NCBI GenBank assembly: GCA_965222485.1 | Contig: CBDCUC010000040.1 | Span: 1,988,663-2,052,662, forward strand | Direction of reading: 5' to 3' | Length of the DNA stretch: 64,000 nucleotides | Source of the DNA: CBDCUC01 sp965222485 | Lineage (GTDB): Bacteria; Pseudomonadota; Alphaproteobacteria; Rhizobiales; Hyphomicrobiaceae | Part shown: positions 16,962 through 26,209 of the stretch, piece after piece | How positions within the stretch are numbered: position 1 is the first letter of the stretch | How the letters are laid out: every line of letters starts with the position of its first letter | The notes under the pieces: generated by a model | Told to the model about the DNA's origin: nothing | Databases searched by the model: none | What the model saw: only the letters and a program-made list of their open reading frames with translations | Translations under genes and position numbers: made by a program

Positions 16962-17107
16962 GCGTTTAAGATCCTTTTTGGTGCGGATAAATTGAGTTTC
17001 TAACGAGTTCAATACGGGCGCACGCAACGGTTGCCCGGGCCTAAGGCCAGAGTTGATGGCAGTTGCCTAGCAAACGAGGTGTTAATTGTCCATAAGCGAG
17101 CGACATT

Positions 17108-18202
17108 TTAGGCATCTTTGTCCGCTGATCGCGCTGTAATCTGCGTGATATGCCCCATTTTGCGGCCTGGGCGGGCCTGGTTCTTGCCGTAGAGATGCAG
17201 AGCGGCGCCAGGGGAAGAGGCAAATTGCTGCCAGTCATCAGCCTCCGGACCAATAATATTTGTCATTGTTGCGTCCGAGTGGCGGGTGGTTGGCGCCAGC
17301 GGCCAACCTGCGACGGCACGAATATGGTTTTCAAACTGAGAAACGGCACATGCATCAAGTGTCCAGTGGCCGGAGTTATGCACACGCGGGGCTATCTCGT
17401 TTATTACAAGCGGCCGTTGTTCATCTTGAGGTGCGTTGAACATTTCCACGGCGAGGACGCCAACGTAATCGAGCGCTTCGGCTATCGTCGCGGCCATTTC
17501 CTTGGCGCGCGCGCAGACGGCTGCTGGTAAACCGGCAGGCACGCATGATGTATGCAGTATGCCATCCCGGTGTGTATTGAGCGGCAGGTCATAGACCTGC
17601 GTTGCACCGTCCGCACCGCGAACAAGCAATACGGATAGTTCGCTTTCAAATTCGACATGACCTTCAAGCACAGCAGGCGCATTGGAGATGCTCTGAAGTG
17701 CTGTGCTTGCGTCGCTCGCACTGGTTATGCGCGCCTGGCCCTTGCCATCATACCCAAGACGGCGGGTCTTCAGTATCACGGGTGTTCCGATGGCGGCAAT
17801 CGCCGCTTCGAGATCAGCCTGGCTGTCTACTTTGTGGAAAGGGGCAACAGGCAGACCAAGCGATGCAATGAAAGTCTTCTCCGCCAAACGGTCCTGCGAG
17901 ACTTCGAGAGCCTTTGGTCCAGGCCGCACACAGGTGGATGCCGCGCAGGTTGCTGCTGTCTCCAAGGGGACGTTTTCAAACTCCAGCGTCACGACGTCGA
18001 CAGAGCCAGCAAAAGTGGCGATTGCGTCAAGGTCATCGTAAGGCGCGACTGTCGATTGTGCGGCAACGTCGAATGCCGGTCCTGTCGTGTCAGAATAGAT
18101 GTGGCAGCGCAGACCAAGTTGTGCAGCCGCGACGGCGAGCATGCGGCCGAGCTGGCCGCCGCCGAGAATGCCGATGGTCGATCCGGGCGGCAGAGGGCGC
18201 AT
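17108..18202 (-). CDS. purK: N5-carboxyaminoimidazole ribonucleotide synthase
   Basis: The 364-residue ATP-grasp enzyme carboxylates AIR with bicarbonate and ATP in purine synthesis. It shows the N-terminal GILGGGQLGRMLA, EFENVP, KTRRLGYDGKGQ in the ATP-grasp core, and NEIAPRVHNSGHWTLDAC near the end, all typical of PurK. It is 5 bp downstream of purE, with which it forms the usual purEK operon; PurE uses its product directly. The family length is complete. Confidence 0.96.
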   Translation of the reverse strand: MRPLPPGSTIGILGGGQLGRMLAVAAAQLGLRCHIYSDTTGPAFDVAAQSTVAPYDDLDAIATFAGSVDVVTLEFENVPLETAATCAASTCVRPGPKALEVSQDRLAEKTFIASLGLPVAPFHKVDSQADLEAAIAAIGTPVILKTRRLGYDGKGQARITSASDASTALQSISNAPAVLEGHVEFESELSVLLVRGADGATQVYDLPLNTHRDGILHTSCVPAGLPAAVCARAKEMAATIAEALDYVGVLAVEMFNAPQDEQRPLVINEIAPRVHNSGHWTLDACAVSQFENHIRAVAGWPLAPTTRHSDATMTNIIGPEADDWQQFASSPGAALHLYGKNQARPGRKMGHITQITARSADKDA

Positions 18203-18207
18203 TGGTT

Positions 18208-18705
18208 TTATTGCTCATCCTTGGGTTCTTGTGGGACTGAGGCGGTCTTGCTCGCTCGATAGTCCGCGATGGCCTGTGCAATCCGCGCATCATTGAGCGC
18301 AAGTATCTGGCCGGCAAGAAGTCCTGCGTTCACCGCGCCGGCGTCGCCGATTGCAAGTGTGCCGACCGGAATGCCTGCGGGCATCTGCACGATGGAGTAA
18401 AGGCTATCGATACCAGATAGCGCGCGTGAGCTGATGGGCACACCCAGGACGGGCAACGGTGTCATTGATGCGGTCATGCCCGGCAAGTGTGCCGCGCCGC
18501 CTGCACCTGCGATAATCACCTTGAGGCCGCGGTCCTTTGCTGTTTTTGCATAGTCATAAAGGCGGTCGGGCGTGCGATGGGCCGACACAATGCGCGCCTC
18601 GTAGGCAATCCCTAATTGGTCCAGGACATTGGTGGCATGGCACATGGTCGGCCAGTCGGACTGGCTGCCCATTATGATGCCGACGCTTGCATTGTTATCG
18701 GTCAT
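18208..18705 (-). CDS. purE: N5-carboxyaminoimidazole ribonucleotide mutase
   Basis: The 165-residue class I PurE starts MTDNNASVGIIMGSQSDWPT and continues with the active-site sequences VSAHRTPDRL, IIAGAGGAAHLPGM and GVPISSRALSG, then SIVQMPAGIPVGTLAIGDAG. I use the ATG at 18705; the frame stays open to 18939 but the extra residues are not PurE-like. PurE moves the carboxyl group of N5-CAIR to C4, working with PurK. GGAGGTTGTGAACGGCAAC precedes the ATG with a long spacer, so translation may be modest. Confidence 0.95.
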   Translation of the reverse strand: MTDNNASVGIIMGSQSDWPTMCHATNVLDQLGIAYEARIVSAHRTPDRLYDYAKTAKDRGLKVIIAGAGGAAHLPGMTASMTPLPVLGVPISSRALSGIDSLYSIVQMPAGIPVGTLAIGDAGAVNAGLLAGQILALNDARIAQAIADYRASKTASVPQEPKDEQ

Positions 18706-19058
18706 GTTGCCGTTCACAACCTCCGCTGAGGCGTTTCGCATATTGCGATGTCTTGAGCTGGTCCCAGATGTATTTCGTCTGACGCTATAGACACGCACGT
18801 ATGCAACGAAAACCAGGGGGTTTAGTGCCTTAGGTTGGCGATGGCAAGCGTCCGGCACCTTTTGGCAGGGGAAATTAGGCCTCAGCGGGTGTTGCGAAGG
18901 CTTGGTTTGGTGCGCTGGAAAATGGATGAGGCCTGGCACCGCTGTTGGGTGTCAGGCCTCTGGCAAACCCGAAGGGGTCCTTCGAGGGTAATTTAGTCAA
19001 TTCAGTCTTTGGGCCAGTGGCCTGGGCGCACCGGGCGCCCTAACCGTGCCAATCGTTG
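18706..19058. other. Intergenic region between purE and the NtrC-type regulator
   Basis: These 353 bp hold the purEK promoter region (no clear boxes recognised) and, toward the regulator gene, two hairpins at 18928-18960 and 18968-18988 that are given separately as its terminator. No gene is supported. Confidence 0.6.
18928..18988 (-). terminator. Double hairpin downstream of the NtrC-type regulator
   Basis: GAGGCCTGGCACC (18928-18940) pairs with GGTGTCAGGCCTC (18948-18960) with one G-T wobble. A second hairpin, CCCGAAGG-GGT-CCTTCGAGGG (18968-18988), has one bulged base. Both lie just after the regulator stop (19059) on the minus strand and probably end its transcript. Confidence 0.7.
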
Positions 19059-20567
19059 TCAACCTGTGCGCTGCTCCAGCCCATATTCCTGCATTTTGCG
19101 GTACAACGTCGAGCGCCCGATTTTTAATCGCTTGGCTACTTCCGTCATATGTCCGCGATAACGGCCAAGCGCCAAACGGATCATATCAGCCTCAACTTCA
19201 TCCAACGACCGAATGTCGCCTTCCGAGGTAATTGCGGGAATACCGAGTGCGGCCGATCCCGATTCAGGGCGTACCTCGATGGTGCGGGGAATGGTTCCCT
19301 CCGCTCCGAGCAATGCGGGGCCGTCAAAGTCTGCGGTCTTCGGTTTTTCTGACGGTGCGTCCGGAACAGATGCCTCGAAACCTTCAACGTGCGCTGCGAT
19401 CTGCGGGAATTCTGATACCGTCAATTCCGATTTGTCGGCCAGAACGACGGCGCGGAAGACGGCGTTTTCGAGCTGACGAACGTTGCCAGGCCATGAATAG
19501 GATTGAAGGAGGCGACGTGCATCCTCACTGAGCGCAGAAACCCTTTTGCCTTCTTCGACCGCGAAGCGCGCAAGGAAATGAGCTGCAAGTTCCGGAATAT
19601 CCTCCACCCGTTCTTTGAGCGGCGGAATGAGAATGGGGAAGACGTTGAGCCGGTAATAGAGATCCTCTCGGAACTTCCCGTCTTTCACATGCTGGATCAT
19701 GTCGCGGTTGGTCGCGGAGATCAATCGGAAGTCAACTTTAACCGGCTTCTTACCGCCGACTGGATCGACTTCACCTTCCTGCAACGCACGTAGCAGTTTA
19801 ACCTGCGCGTCAAGCGGTAGTTCGCTCACTTCATCGAGGAACAATGTGCCGCCATCGGCTTCCTGGAACTTGCCGATGCGTTTTTCGGTGGCGCCGGTGA
19901 AGGAGCCCTTCTCGTGACCGAACAGTATGCTTTCGACAAGGTTTTCCGGAATTGCACCGCAATTCACGGTGATAAACGGTTTGCCGGCACGATCGGACTC
20001 GCCCTGGATGGCGCGTGCAATCAGTTCCTTGCCAACACCTGATTCACCCTCGATTAGAACGGGGATGTTTGAATCAGCAGCTCTGCGGCCAAGCTCGGTT
20101 ACACGGCGCATGGTATCGCCGCGCATCACGAGATCATCAAAGGACAGTTTGCCTTCGACCTTCTTTTTCAGCCGTGTGATTTCGCCTGCGAGCGCCTCGA
20201 TCTTGTGCGCGCTCTTGATCATCACTTCGAGGCGCTCGGGGCTGGCTGGCTTGATTACAAAGTCGGTGGCACCAGCGCGCATGGCGGCGATGGCGGTGTC
20301 CAGAGATCCGTGTGCTGTTTGCACAATGATCGGAGGCGTGCCCGACTGTTCGTTTGTGGCTTTCAGGATTTCCATTCCGTCGACGCCCGGCATAACCAGG
20401 TCGAGCAAGACAAGTGAAATGGAGGTGCGTTCTTCGCCAGTTAGGATCTCCAGGGCCTGCTCGCCGCTTTCGACTGTTCTGGTCTGGAATCCAAGGCGCT
20501 TGATGCACTCTTCAAGAATGCGGCGCTGGGCGGGATCGTCATCGACGATAAGGATATGCTTTGCCAT
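19059..20567 (-). CDS. Sigma-54-dependent NtrC-family response regulator (orphan)
   Basis: The 502-residue protein has a receiver domain (MAKHILIVDDDPAQRRILEE, phospho-acceptor Asp in LVLLDLVMPGVDG), a sigma-54 AAA+ domain with EGESGVGKELIARAI (Walker A), the sigma-54 loop written GSFTGA instead of the usual GAFTGA, GGTLFLDEVSELPLDAQVKL (Walker B), and a Fis-type helix-turn-helix at the C-terminus (MTEVAKRLKIGRSTLYRKMQ). It should activate sigma-54 promoters when phosphorylated. GSFTGA is a known natural variant. No histidine kinase is adjacent and the target genes cannot be read from the window. Confidence 0.93.
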   Translation of the reverse strand: MAKHILIVDDDPAQRRILEECIKRLGFQTRTVESGEQALEILTGEERTSISLVLLDLVMPGVDGMEILKATNEQSGTPPIIVQTAHGSLDTAIAAMRAGATDFVIKPASPERLEVMIKSAHKIEALAGEITRLKKKVEGKLSFDDLVMRGDTMRRVTELGRRAADSNIPVLIEGESGVGKELIARAIQGESDRAGKPFITVNCGAIPENLVESILFGHEKGSFTGATEKRIGKFQEADGGTLFLDEVSELPLDAQVKLLRALQEGEVDPVGGKKPVKVDFRLISATNRDMIQHVKDGKFREDLYYRLNVFPILIPPLKERVEDIPELAAHFLARFAVEEGKRVSALSEDARRLLQSYSWPGNVRQLENAVFRAVVLADKSELTVSEFPQIAAHVEGFEASVPDAPSEKPKTADFDGPALLGAEGTIPRTIEVRPESGSAALGIPAITSEGDIRSLDEVEADMIRLALGRYRGHMTEVAKRLKIGRSTLYRKMQEYGLEQRTG

Positions 20568-20968
20568 CGGGCACTCGTACTAAACTCAACTGGAACTAAA
20601 TAAACCGGTTGTTATTGGCTCGGCATCACTTCGCCGCATGACATTTTAAGAGCCACGCCGACGGGCCGAGACATTTACCAGCAACTCAACGTACAATCGA
20701 AGAGTGCCCTACAAGTGTAAACAAGTGGTTTCCGGCCTTATCAGCTTGGTGCTCATTAGAGTAAAAGTGTTTTGAGAAACTGTTGTCGGCTGGGACAATT
20801 GGTTGCAAAAGGTGCTTTCTCGTTTCTTCGTGTCCCGTTCTGTCACGATTGAGGGAGCGGCCTTGAATGGCTCGTGCTTGCTGGGCACATTGACGCCAAA
20901 CGGTGTTTTGCGGCGCATGCGAGCGACCCGGATGCCAGGCTATGAATGGTCTAACATTGGAGAAGATT
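20568..20968. other. Intergenic region upstream of pepF
   Basis: This 401-bp divergent region separates the regulator from the M3 peptidase. I see no convincing gene, RNA or sigma-54 promoter (no clear GG-N10-GC pair in good context). An ORF through 20903 is an in-frame extension of pepF without a Shine-Dalgarno. Confidence 0.5.
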
Positions 20969-22843
20969 ATGATGCCACGATCGATTGCCTTCACTTTGTA
21001 CGGACAGTCTGCTGTTCGGGCCGTTGCCGGTGGGGCGGCGGAGGCAACCGGTGCACCGGTGTTGGGTGACATGCCGGAGTGGGATCTGGGTGATCTTTAT
21101 ACCTCGCCGCAATCAGAGGAAGTCGGGCGGGACCTGGAAAGAGCCGGCGCAGCAGCGAAAGAGCTGAAGGCGACCTATCAGGGTAAGCTTGCGGAAACGG
21201 CAAACGACGGCGCGTCTTTACTGAAAGCCGTACAGGCCTATGAGGCGCTGGCGGATCTATTGGGAAAGCTCGGCTCTTATGCCGGCCTTCTTTACGCATC
21301 TGATCAAGCAAATGAGGCGATCGCAAAGTTTTACGGCGATGTCTCTGAAAAGCTCACTGCAATTTCGACCGATCTCATTTTCTTTGAGCTGGAACTCAAT
21401 GGCATTGATGACGATGTGCTCGCGGCCGCCCTAAAGCATCCGGAGCTTAGTCGCTACAAGCCTTGGTTTGATGATCTGCGCAAAGAGAAACCGCATCAGC
21501 TCGACGAGAAGCTTGAGCAATTGTTTCACGAAAAGGGACAGACCGGCCGTGGTGCTTGGATGCGCCTTTTCAATGAGACAATGACAGCGCTGCGGTTTGA
21601 CGTGTCCGGTGTGGAAGAGCCGCTGACGCTTGAGCCAACGCTCAATTTGCTGTCGGACCCGGATGGCAAAAAGAGGGAAGCAGCGTCGGAAGCATTGGCC
21701 GATGTTTTTGGTGACAATCTGCGGCTGTTTACGCTGATCACAAACACGCTTGCAAAGGACAAGGAAATTTCCGACCGCTGGCGGCACTTCAAGGACGTCG
21801 CCGACAGCCGCCATCTGGCCAATCGCGTCGAAGCCCCGGTCGTCGATGCGCTGGTTGCGTCAGTGCATGAGGCCTATCCGAGGCTGTCGCACCGCTACTA
21901 TGCGATGAAGGCCAAGTGGCTGGGGCTTGAGAAGCTTGCGCACTGGGACCGCAATGCTCCATTGCCGGAAAAACCGGAACGAACGATCCAATGGGGCGAT
22001 GCACGCGACATCGTGCTTGAGGCCTACGGCGGTTTCGCGCCGGAGATGGCGGCAATTGCCAAAAAGTTCTTCGACCAACGCTGGATCGACGCTCCTGTTC
22101 GGCCCGGCAAGGCGTCGGGTGCATTTTCAGCCGCGACCGTGCCATCGGTCCATCCCTATGTGCTGATGAACTATCAAGGCAAGCCGCGATGTGTGACGAC
22201 GCTGGCGCATGAACTGGGCCATGGCGTACACCAGTGTCTCGCTGCCGAGCAGGGTCCGCTTCTGGCGCCCACTCCTCTCACTTTGGCGGAGACTGCGTCG
22301 GTTTTTGGAGAGATGCTGACGTTCAAGGCGCTGCTGGCGCAGACCACCGATGCGCGTGAGCGAAAGGCAATGATGGCCGCCAAGGTTGAGGACATGCTCA
22401 ACACGGTCGTTCGTCAGATTGCGTTTTACACGTTCGAGCGGCGCGTGCATGAGGCGCGGCGCCAGGGTGAACTGACGAGTGAGCAATTGGGCGAGATCTG
22501 GATGGCGGTGCAGACGGAGAGCCTAGGCCCGGCAATCGAGCTTAAGCCGGGCTATGAGGTCTTCTGGACGTATATCCCGCACTTCATTCATTCACCGTTC
22601 TACGTTTATGCCTATGCGTTCGGCGACTGCTTGGTGAACTCGCTTTACGGGCTATATCAGGAAGCCCATCCCGGTTTCGTTGAGAAGTATTTCGACATGC
22701 TGAAGGCTGGCGGTTCGAAGCACCACTCCGAAATGCTGGCACCCTTTGGTTTGGACGCGCGTGAGCCGGCCTTCTGGTCGAAGGGTTTGCGCGTTATCGA
22801 GGGTATGATCGACGAGTTGGAAAAAATGGATCAGGCGGCGTGA
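20969..22843 (+). CDS. pepF: M3-family oligoendopeptidase F
   Basis: The 624-residue protein is a zinc oligopeptidase of family M3. The catalytic motif is TTLAHELGHGVHQC (HExxH), with the third ligand region LTLAETASVFGEMLTF; PSVHPYVLMNYQGKPR precedes and YIPHFIHSPFYVYAYAFG follows, as in PepF. The N-terminal half (WDLGDLYTS start) is the usual oligoendopeptidase F helical domain. I start at the ATG at 20969 because GGAG (20959-20962) lies 6 bp upstream. It cleaves short peptides in the cytoplasm. A hairpin overlaps the stop codon. Confidence 0.93.
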   Translation: MMPRSIAFTLYGQSAVRAVAGGAAEATGAPVLGDMPEWDLGDLYTSPQSEEVGRDLERAGAAAKELKATYQGKLAETANDGASLLKAVQAYEALADLLGKLGSYAGLLYASDQANEAIAKFYGDVSEKLTAISTDLIFFELELNGIDDDVLAAALKHPELSRYKPWFDDLRKEKPHQLDEKLEQLFHEKGQTGRGAWMRLFNETMTALRFDVSGVEEPLTLEPTLNLLSDPDGKKREAASEALADVFGDNLRLFTLITNTLAKDKEISDRWRHFKDVADSRHLANRVEAPVVDALVASVHEAYPRLSHRYYAMKAKWLGLEKLAHWDRNAPLPEKPERTIQWGDARDIVLEAYGGFAPEMAAIAKKFFDQRWIDAPVRPGKASGAFSAATVPSVHPYVLMNYQGKPRCVTTLAHELGHGVHQCLAAEQGPLLAPTPLTLAETASVFGEMLTFKALLAQTTDARERKAMMAAKVEDMLNTVVRQIAFYTFERRVHEARRQGELTSEQLGEIWMAVQTESLGPAIELKPGYEVFWTYIPHFIHSPFYVYAYAFGDCLVNSLYGLYQEAHPGFVEKYFDMLKAGGSKHHSEMLAPFGLDAREPAFWSKGLRVIEGMIDELEKMDQAA

Positions 22844-22858
22844 GGTATTTCACGCCGC
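22835..22858 (+). terminator. Hairpin overlapping the pepF stop codon
   Basis: GCGGCGTGA (22835-22843) and TCACGCCGC (22850-22858) pair perfectly over 9 bp with a 6-nt loop; the first arm contains the TGA stop. No T-run follows, so it may be a stability element instead of a true terminator. Confidence 0.55.
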
Positions 22859-22954
22859 TCACATGCGTATTCTCGTTTTGTGTTCAGGACAACTCTTACG
22901 CGCGGTTGTGTAGCTAGACTTGTTGCGGGGCGCACTGGCGTGCTGCTCCGCGCT

Positions 22955-23359
22955 TCAACTGTCAGTAGCACTGCCATTGAGGCCGCGGTTCAGTTGCTCG
23001 CCAATGTTTCTGGCTGCCTGGCGCCAATCGGCGCCTCGCGCAGCTTCCTCTCCGTTTAGTGTTTCCGGTTCGTCGACTTGAGCATAATACGGCAGGTCGA
23101 GGTGGTCGTTTTCTAGGATGGTGGTCTGGCCTTCGGATGCCGGGAATGCACCGATGCGCGAGGCGAGCGTCTGCAACTCGGAAAGAATGTGTGCACGTCG
23201 CGTTTCGTGTTCAATAGTCAGACTTCTCACGTCGTCGAGTAGTTTTTTATCGGCTAAACTGAGCGCTTCGCCCAATGCTTCTATGAGCAACTGTTCTTTT
23301 GTGGTGACGCTTGCAAGCTGTTTATGAATACCCTCGATTTGTGCTTTTGACGTTGTCAT
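22955..23359 (-). CDS. Small charged hypothetical protein
   Basis: The 134-residue product is mostly helical and charged. Residues 1-65 (MTTSKAQIEGIHKQLASVTT onward) look like a short coiled coil; the middle has an acidic stretch (ILENDHLDLPYYAQVDEPET) and the end is RQAARNIGEQLNRGL. There is no signal peptide or membrane segment. I recognise no family. It lies between pepF and the prolyl aminopeptidase gene, on the same strand as the latter. Codon use resembles its neighbours, so the gene is plausible. Confidence 0.6.
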   Translation of the reverse strand: MTTSKAQIEGIHKQLASVTTKEQLLIEALGEALSLADKKLLDDVRSLTIEHETRRAHILSELQTLASRIGAFPASEGQTTILENDHLDLPYYAQVDEPETLNGEEAARGADWRQAARNIGEQLNRGLNGSATDS

Positions 23360-23509
23360 TGCCGCCCCCTTTGAAGCTGTCCCGCTTGCCTGTTGCGAAT
23401 CACGCGTAACGAAAAGTTTCGTTGCGAAATTTGCGCATATTGCGATCAGTTTGAAATCGGCACGTTCGTTTATAAGCGAGGCCGATGCAACATGAGGCGT
23501 TGTTCTCGT

Positions 23510-24475
23510 CTAGTTTGAAAGTTCGCGGACGGCTTTTTGCAATTCGGATTCGACGCCAGGGTCGTAAGCGGAATGTCCGGCATTCTCGACAAATCGCAGT
23601 TGGCAATTGCCCCAGGCGGTGCTTAGCGCGTGCGCGGCGGCAGGTGGACATAACAAGTCGTAACGGCCCTGGACGATGATGCCGGGTATTTTTGCAAGCC
23701 TATGTGCGTTGTCGAGGAGTTGGCCCGGTTCCAAGAAGAATGCGTTGGAAATGTAATGCGCTTCCATGACCGGCGTTGGCGGCACGCGGTTGGTTTTGTC
23801 GAACAATTTTGGCAACATCGTTGTAGCGGGCTGTATCTCCGACAGGGCGCGCTCGTAGGCATTCCAGGCATGTGCTGCCGGCCGGCAAATTTCATCATCT
23901 GGACTTGCCAGACGGCTTAGGTAGGCTGTCAATGGATCCGCGCGCTCAGTTTCAGGAAGGCGGTTTTTGAAGTCTTCGAAGAGTTCAGGACGAAATTTTT
24001 TTGGACCATCGACGAAGGCCCACTTAGCCTCTTCAGCCGCGCCGAGCAGAACTGCACGCAGAACCAATCCACTGACGCGTTCGGGATAGGCTTGCGCGTA
24101 AGCGACGGCAAGAGTGGAGCCCCAGGAACCGCCGACGACCAGCCATTTCTCAATGCCGATGAACTGGCGAATACGTTCGATGTCGGCAATAAGGTGCTGG
24201 GTCGTATTCGCGTGCGTGGATAGATACGGGTGGCTGCGGCCGGCTCCGCGTTGATCGAACAGGATGATGTGGCATTTGTCTGCATCGAACAGATTGCGGT
24301 GGACGTGTTGTGCTCCGCTACCCGGCCCGCCGTGCAAGAATAGAGCCGGAATACCGTTTGGATTGCCGACTTTTTCGACGTAGAGCCAATGACCGTCACC
24401 GACATTGAGCATAACAGCGTCGTACGGTCTGACCGGCGTGGACTGCTTGTTGGGCTGTCGTCTAAAAATTGCCAT
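23510..24475 (-). CDS. pip: Prolyl aminopeptidase (proline iminopeptidase, S33)
   Basis: The 321-residue alpha/beta hydrolase has the prolyl iminopeptidase signature: LFLHGGPGSGAQ (oxyanion), ILFDQRGAGRSHP, the nucleophile elbow VVGGSWGSTLAVAYAQ, the acid in IVQGRYDLLCPP and the catalytic histidine in VENAGHSAYDPG. It releases N-terminal proline from peptides in the cytoplasm. Length matches the family. It stands alone, divergent from the ABC1 kinase gene. Confidence 0.94.
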   Translation of the reverse strand: MAIFRRQPNKQSTPVRPYDAVMLNVGDGHWLYVEKVGNPNGIPALFLHGGPGSGAQHVHRNLFDADKCHIILFDQRGAGRSHPYLSTHANTTQHLIADIERIRQFIGIEKWLVVGGSWGSTLAVAYAQAYPERVSGLVLRAVLLGAAEEAKWAFVDGPKKFRPELFEDFKNRLPETERADPLTAYLSRLASPDDEICRPAAHAWNAYERALSEIQPATTMLPKLFDKTNRVPPTPVMEAHYISNAFFLEPGQLLDNAHRLAKIPGIIVQGRYDLLCPPAAAHALSTAWGNCQLRFVENAGHSAYDPGVESELQKAVRELSN

Positions 24476-24807
24476 TACATAACAATCGTGAAGAGTGGCG
24501 CAGGTGGAGCTGCGAGAATGGAGCTGCGACTTAATCGGCCGGACGTTGATCTGATAGGCGTGGGCAGTTGGATACCAGTCATCCTTCGTCCCTTGATGCT
24601 CATGTAAGAGTGGTCTGCCAACAGTACGTTTCCGTTACAACAAACGCTGACATGCTCTAACGCCGCCCTGGGAAAGCCGCAAGTCTCGCCGGCCCTGTTG
24701 TTTTCGACATCTTGTTGGAAAAATCTCGTGCGCGCACTGGACGCATCTTCGCGCCGTACCGATATAGTAAGTCAGAACCATTCAAAAAGGACCTTCGGCT
24801 TTCGCTC
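24476..24807. other. Divergent intergenic region between pip and the ABC1 kinase gene
   Basis: This 332-bp gap must hold the promoters of both flanking genes. I see no operator, RNA or small gene. The frame upstream of 24808 stays open to a TTG at 24712 but the extension is unlike the family. Confidence 0.5.
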
Positions 24808-26175
24808 ATGAATAATGAAGAGAACCGTTTATCGGCGCGGGCTGCGCGTTACGTCCGGGTCGGGACCAACGTTGGCTCGGTGGCCGCGCGGGTGGCCGGT
24901 CAGCATTTTCTCGGGTTGGACTTCGACCGTTCGAAAGCCGCGCAGGATCTTGCGGCTGCCCTTGGCGGGCTTAAGGGTCCGATCATGAAGGTCGCGCAGA
25001 TGTTGTCGACAATCCCGGAGGCCTTGCCGAAGGAATATGCGCGGGAATTGACCCAACTGCAGAGCCAAGCCCCTGCGATGGGGCCGGCATTTGTCAAACG
25101 CCGGATGACGGCGGAACTCGGCAACAATTGGCTGGAGCGTTTCGAGGAGTTTGACTTCACAGCTGCAGCGTCGGCTTCATTGGGGCAGGTGCATAAGGCG
25201 CTTTCATCGGATGGCCGTGCATTGGCGTGCAAGCTTCAATACCCGGATATGCAGTCGGCAGTAGAGGCGGACCTCAATCAGCTCAAAGTCATTTTTCAAT
25301 TGCACGCGCGCATGGACCCGGCGATCGATACGCGCGAAATTCACACGGAAATTTGTGCGCGCTTGCGTGAGGAGCTCGATTATGAGCGCGAGGCACGCCA
25401 CACCATGCTTTATGCGCGTATCTTCGAAGGGGATGAACACGTCATCGTTCCTGTCGTGGATCCGGACTTGTCGACGGGCCGATTGCTTACGATGTCGTGG
25501 CTTGATGGGCGGCCGTTGATTGAGTTCAAGTCGCGCGGGGTTGATGAGCGCAACGCGATTGCCCGGGCCATGTTCCGGGCGTGGTGGTATCCATTCAGTC
25601 ATTACGGGGTCATTCACGGGGATCCGCATCTTGGTAACTACACCGTGTTTGAACGGGATGGAACGGCGCACGGGATCAACCTGTTGGATTACGGATGCAT
25701 CCGGGTATTTCCGGTGCCGTTCATTCAGGGTGTCATCGATCTGTACACCGGGCTGGTGAAAAATGATCGTGCGCTTATCGTTCACGCCTATGAGACCTGG
25801 GGATTTGAGGGCCTCACCAACGAATTAATTGAAGCGATGAACATCTGGGCTGAGTTTATTTACGGTCCGATGCTTGAGGATCGCGAACGCACGATTGCAG
25901 AGGGAACGACGCCTGCGGACTATGGGCGTAAAGAGGCGTTTACGGTGCATAAGATCCTACGTGAGAAGGGGCCTGTGAGAATACCGCGCGAGTTTGTTTT
26001 CATGGAGCGGGCTGCGATCGGACTGGGCGGGGTTTTTCTGCATCTGGACGCGAAGCAGAACTGGTACCGGTTGTTTAATGAGACGATCGAGGGTTTCCGG
26101 CTTGAAGATGTCACGCTAAGACAGGAAGATGCGTTTAGCGCTTCGGGTTTGAGCGTTGCCGAAGCGACCGCGTAG
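24808..26175 (+). CDS. ABC1/AarF/UbiB-family atypical kinase
   Basis: The 455-residue product from the ATG at 24808 (MNNEENRLSARAARYVRVGT) is an ABC1/ADCK-family protein. GLKGPIMKVAQMLSTIPEAL is the family K-x-x-Q motif region, AASASLGQVHKA the nucleotide-binding loop, ACKLQYPDM contains the lysine, and VIHGDPHLGNYTVF plus LLDYGCIRVF the catalytic and metal-binding parts. These proteins support ubiquinone synthesis or related lipid functions, usually through ATPase activity. It lacks the C-terminal membrane helices of E. coli UbiB and resembles the soluble ADCK3/4-like rhizobial type. It is followed 34 bp later by an acyl-CoA synthetase gene and may share its transcript. Confidence 0.88.
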   Translation: MNNEENRLSARAARYVRVGTNVGSVAARVAGQHFLGLDFDRSKAAQDLAAALGGLKGPIMKVAQMLSTIPEALPKEYARELTQLQSQAPAMGPAFVKRRMTAELGNNWLERFEEFDFTAAASASLGQVHKALSSDGRALACKLQYPDMQSAVEADLNQLKVIFQLHARMDPAIDTREIHTEICARLREELDYEREARHTMLYARIFEGDEHVIVPVVDPDLSTGRLLTMSWLDGRPLIEFKSRGVDERNAIARAMFRAWWYPFSHYGVIHGDPHLGNYTVFERDGTAHGINLLDYGCIRVFPVPFIQGVIDLYTGLVKNDRALIVHAYETWGFEGLTNELIEAMNIWAEFIYGPMLEDRERTIAEGTTPADYGRKEAFTVHKILREKGPVRIPREFVFMERAAIGLGGVFLHLDAKQNWYRLFNETIEGFRLEDVTLRQEDAFSASGLSVAEATA

Positions 26176-26209
26176 GCGGGAGGCAATAGCGCGGAAAAGA
26201 GGACTGCAC

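Noticed and set aside
16962..17027. Longer S21 form starting at 17027
   Set aside because: The added 22 residues are foreign to S21, and a GTG with a Shine-Dalgarno lies at the conserved start.
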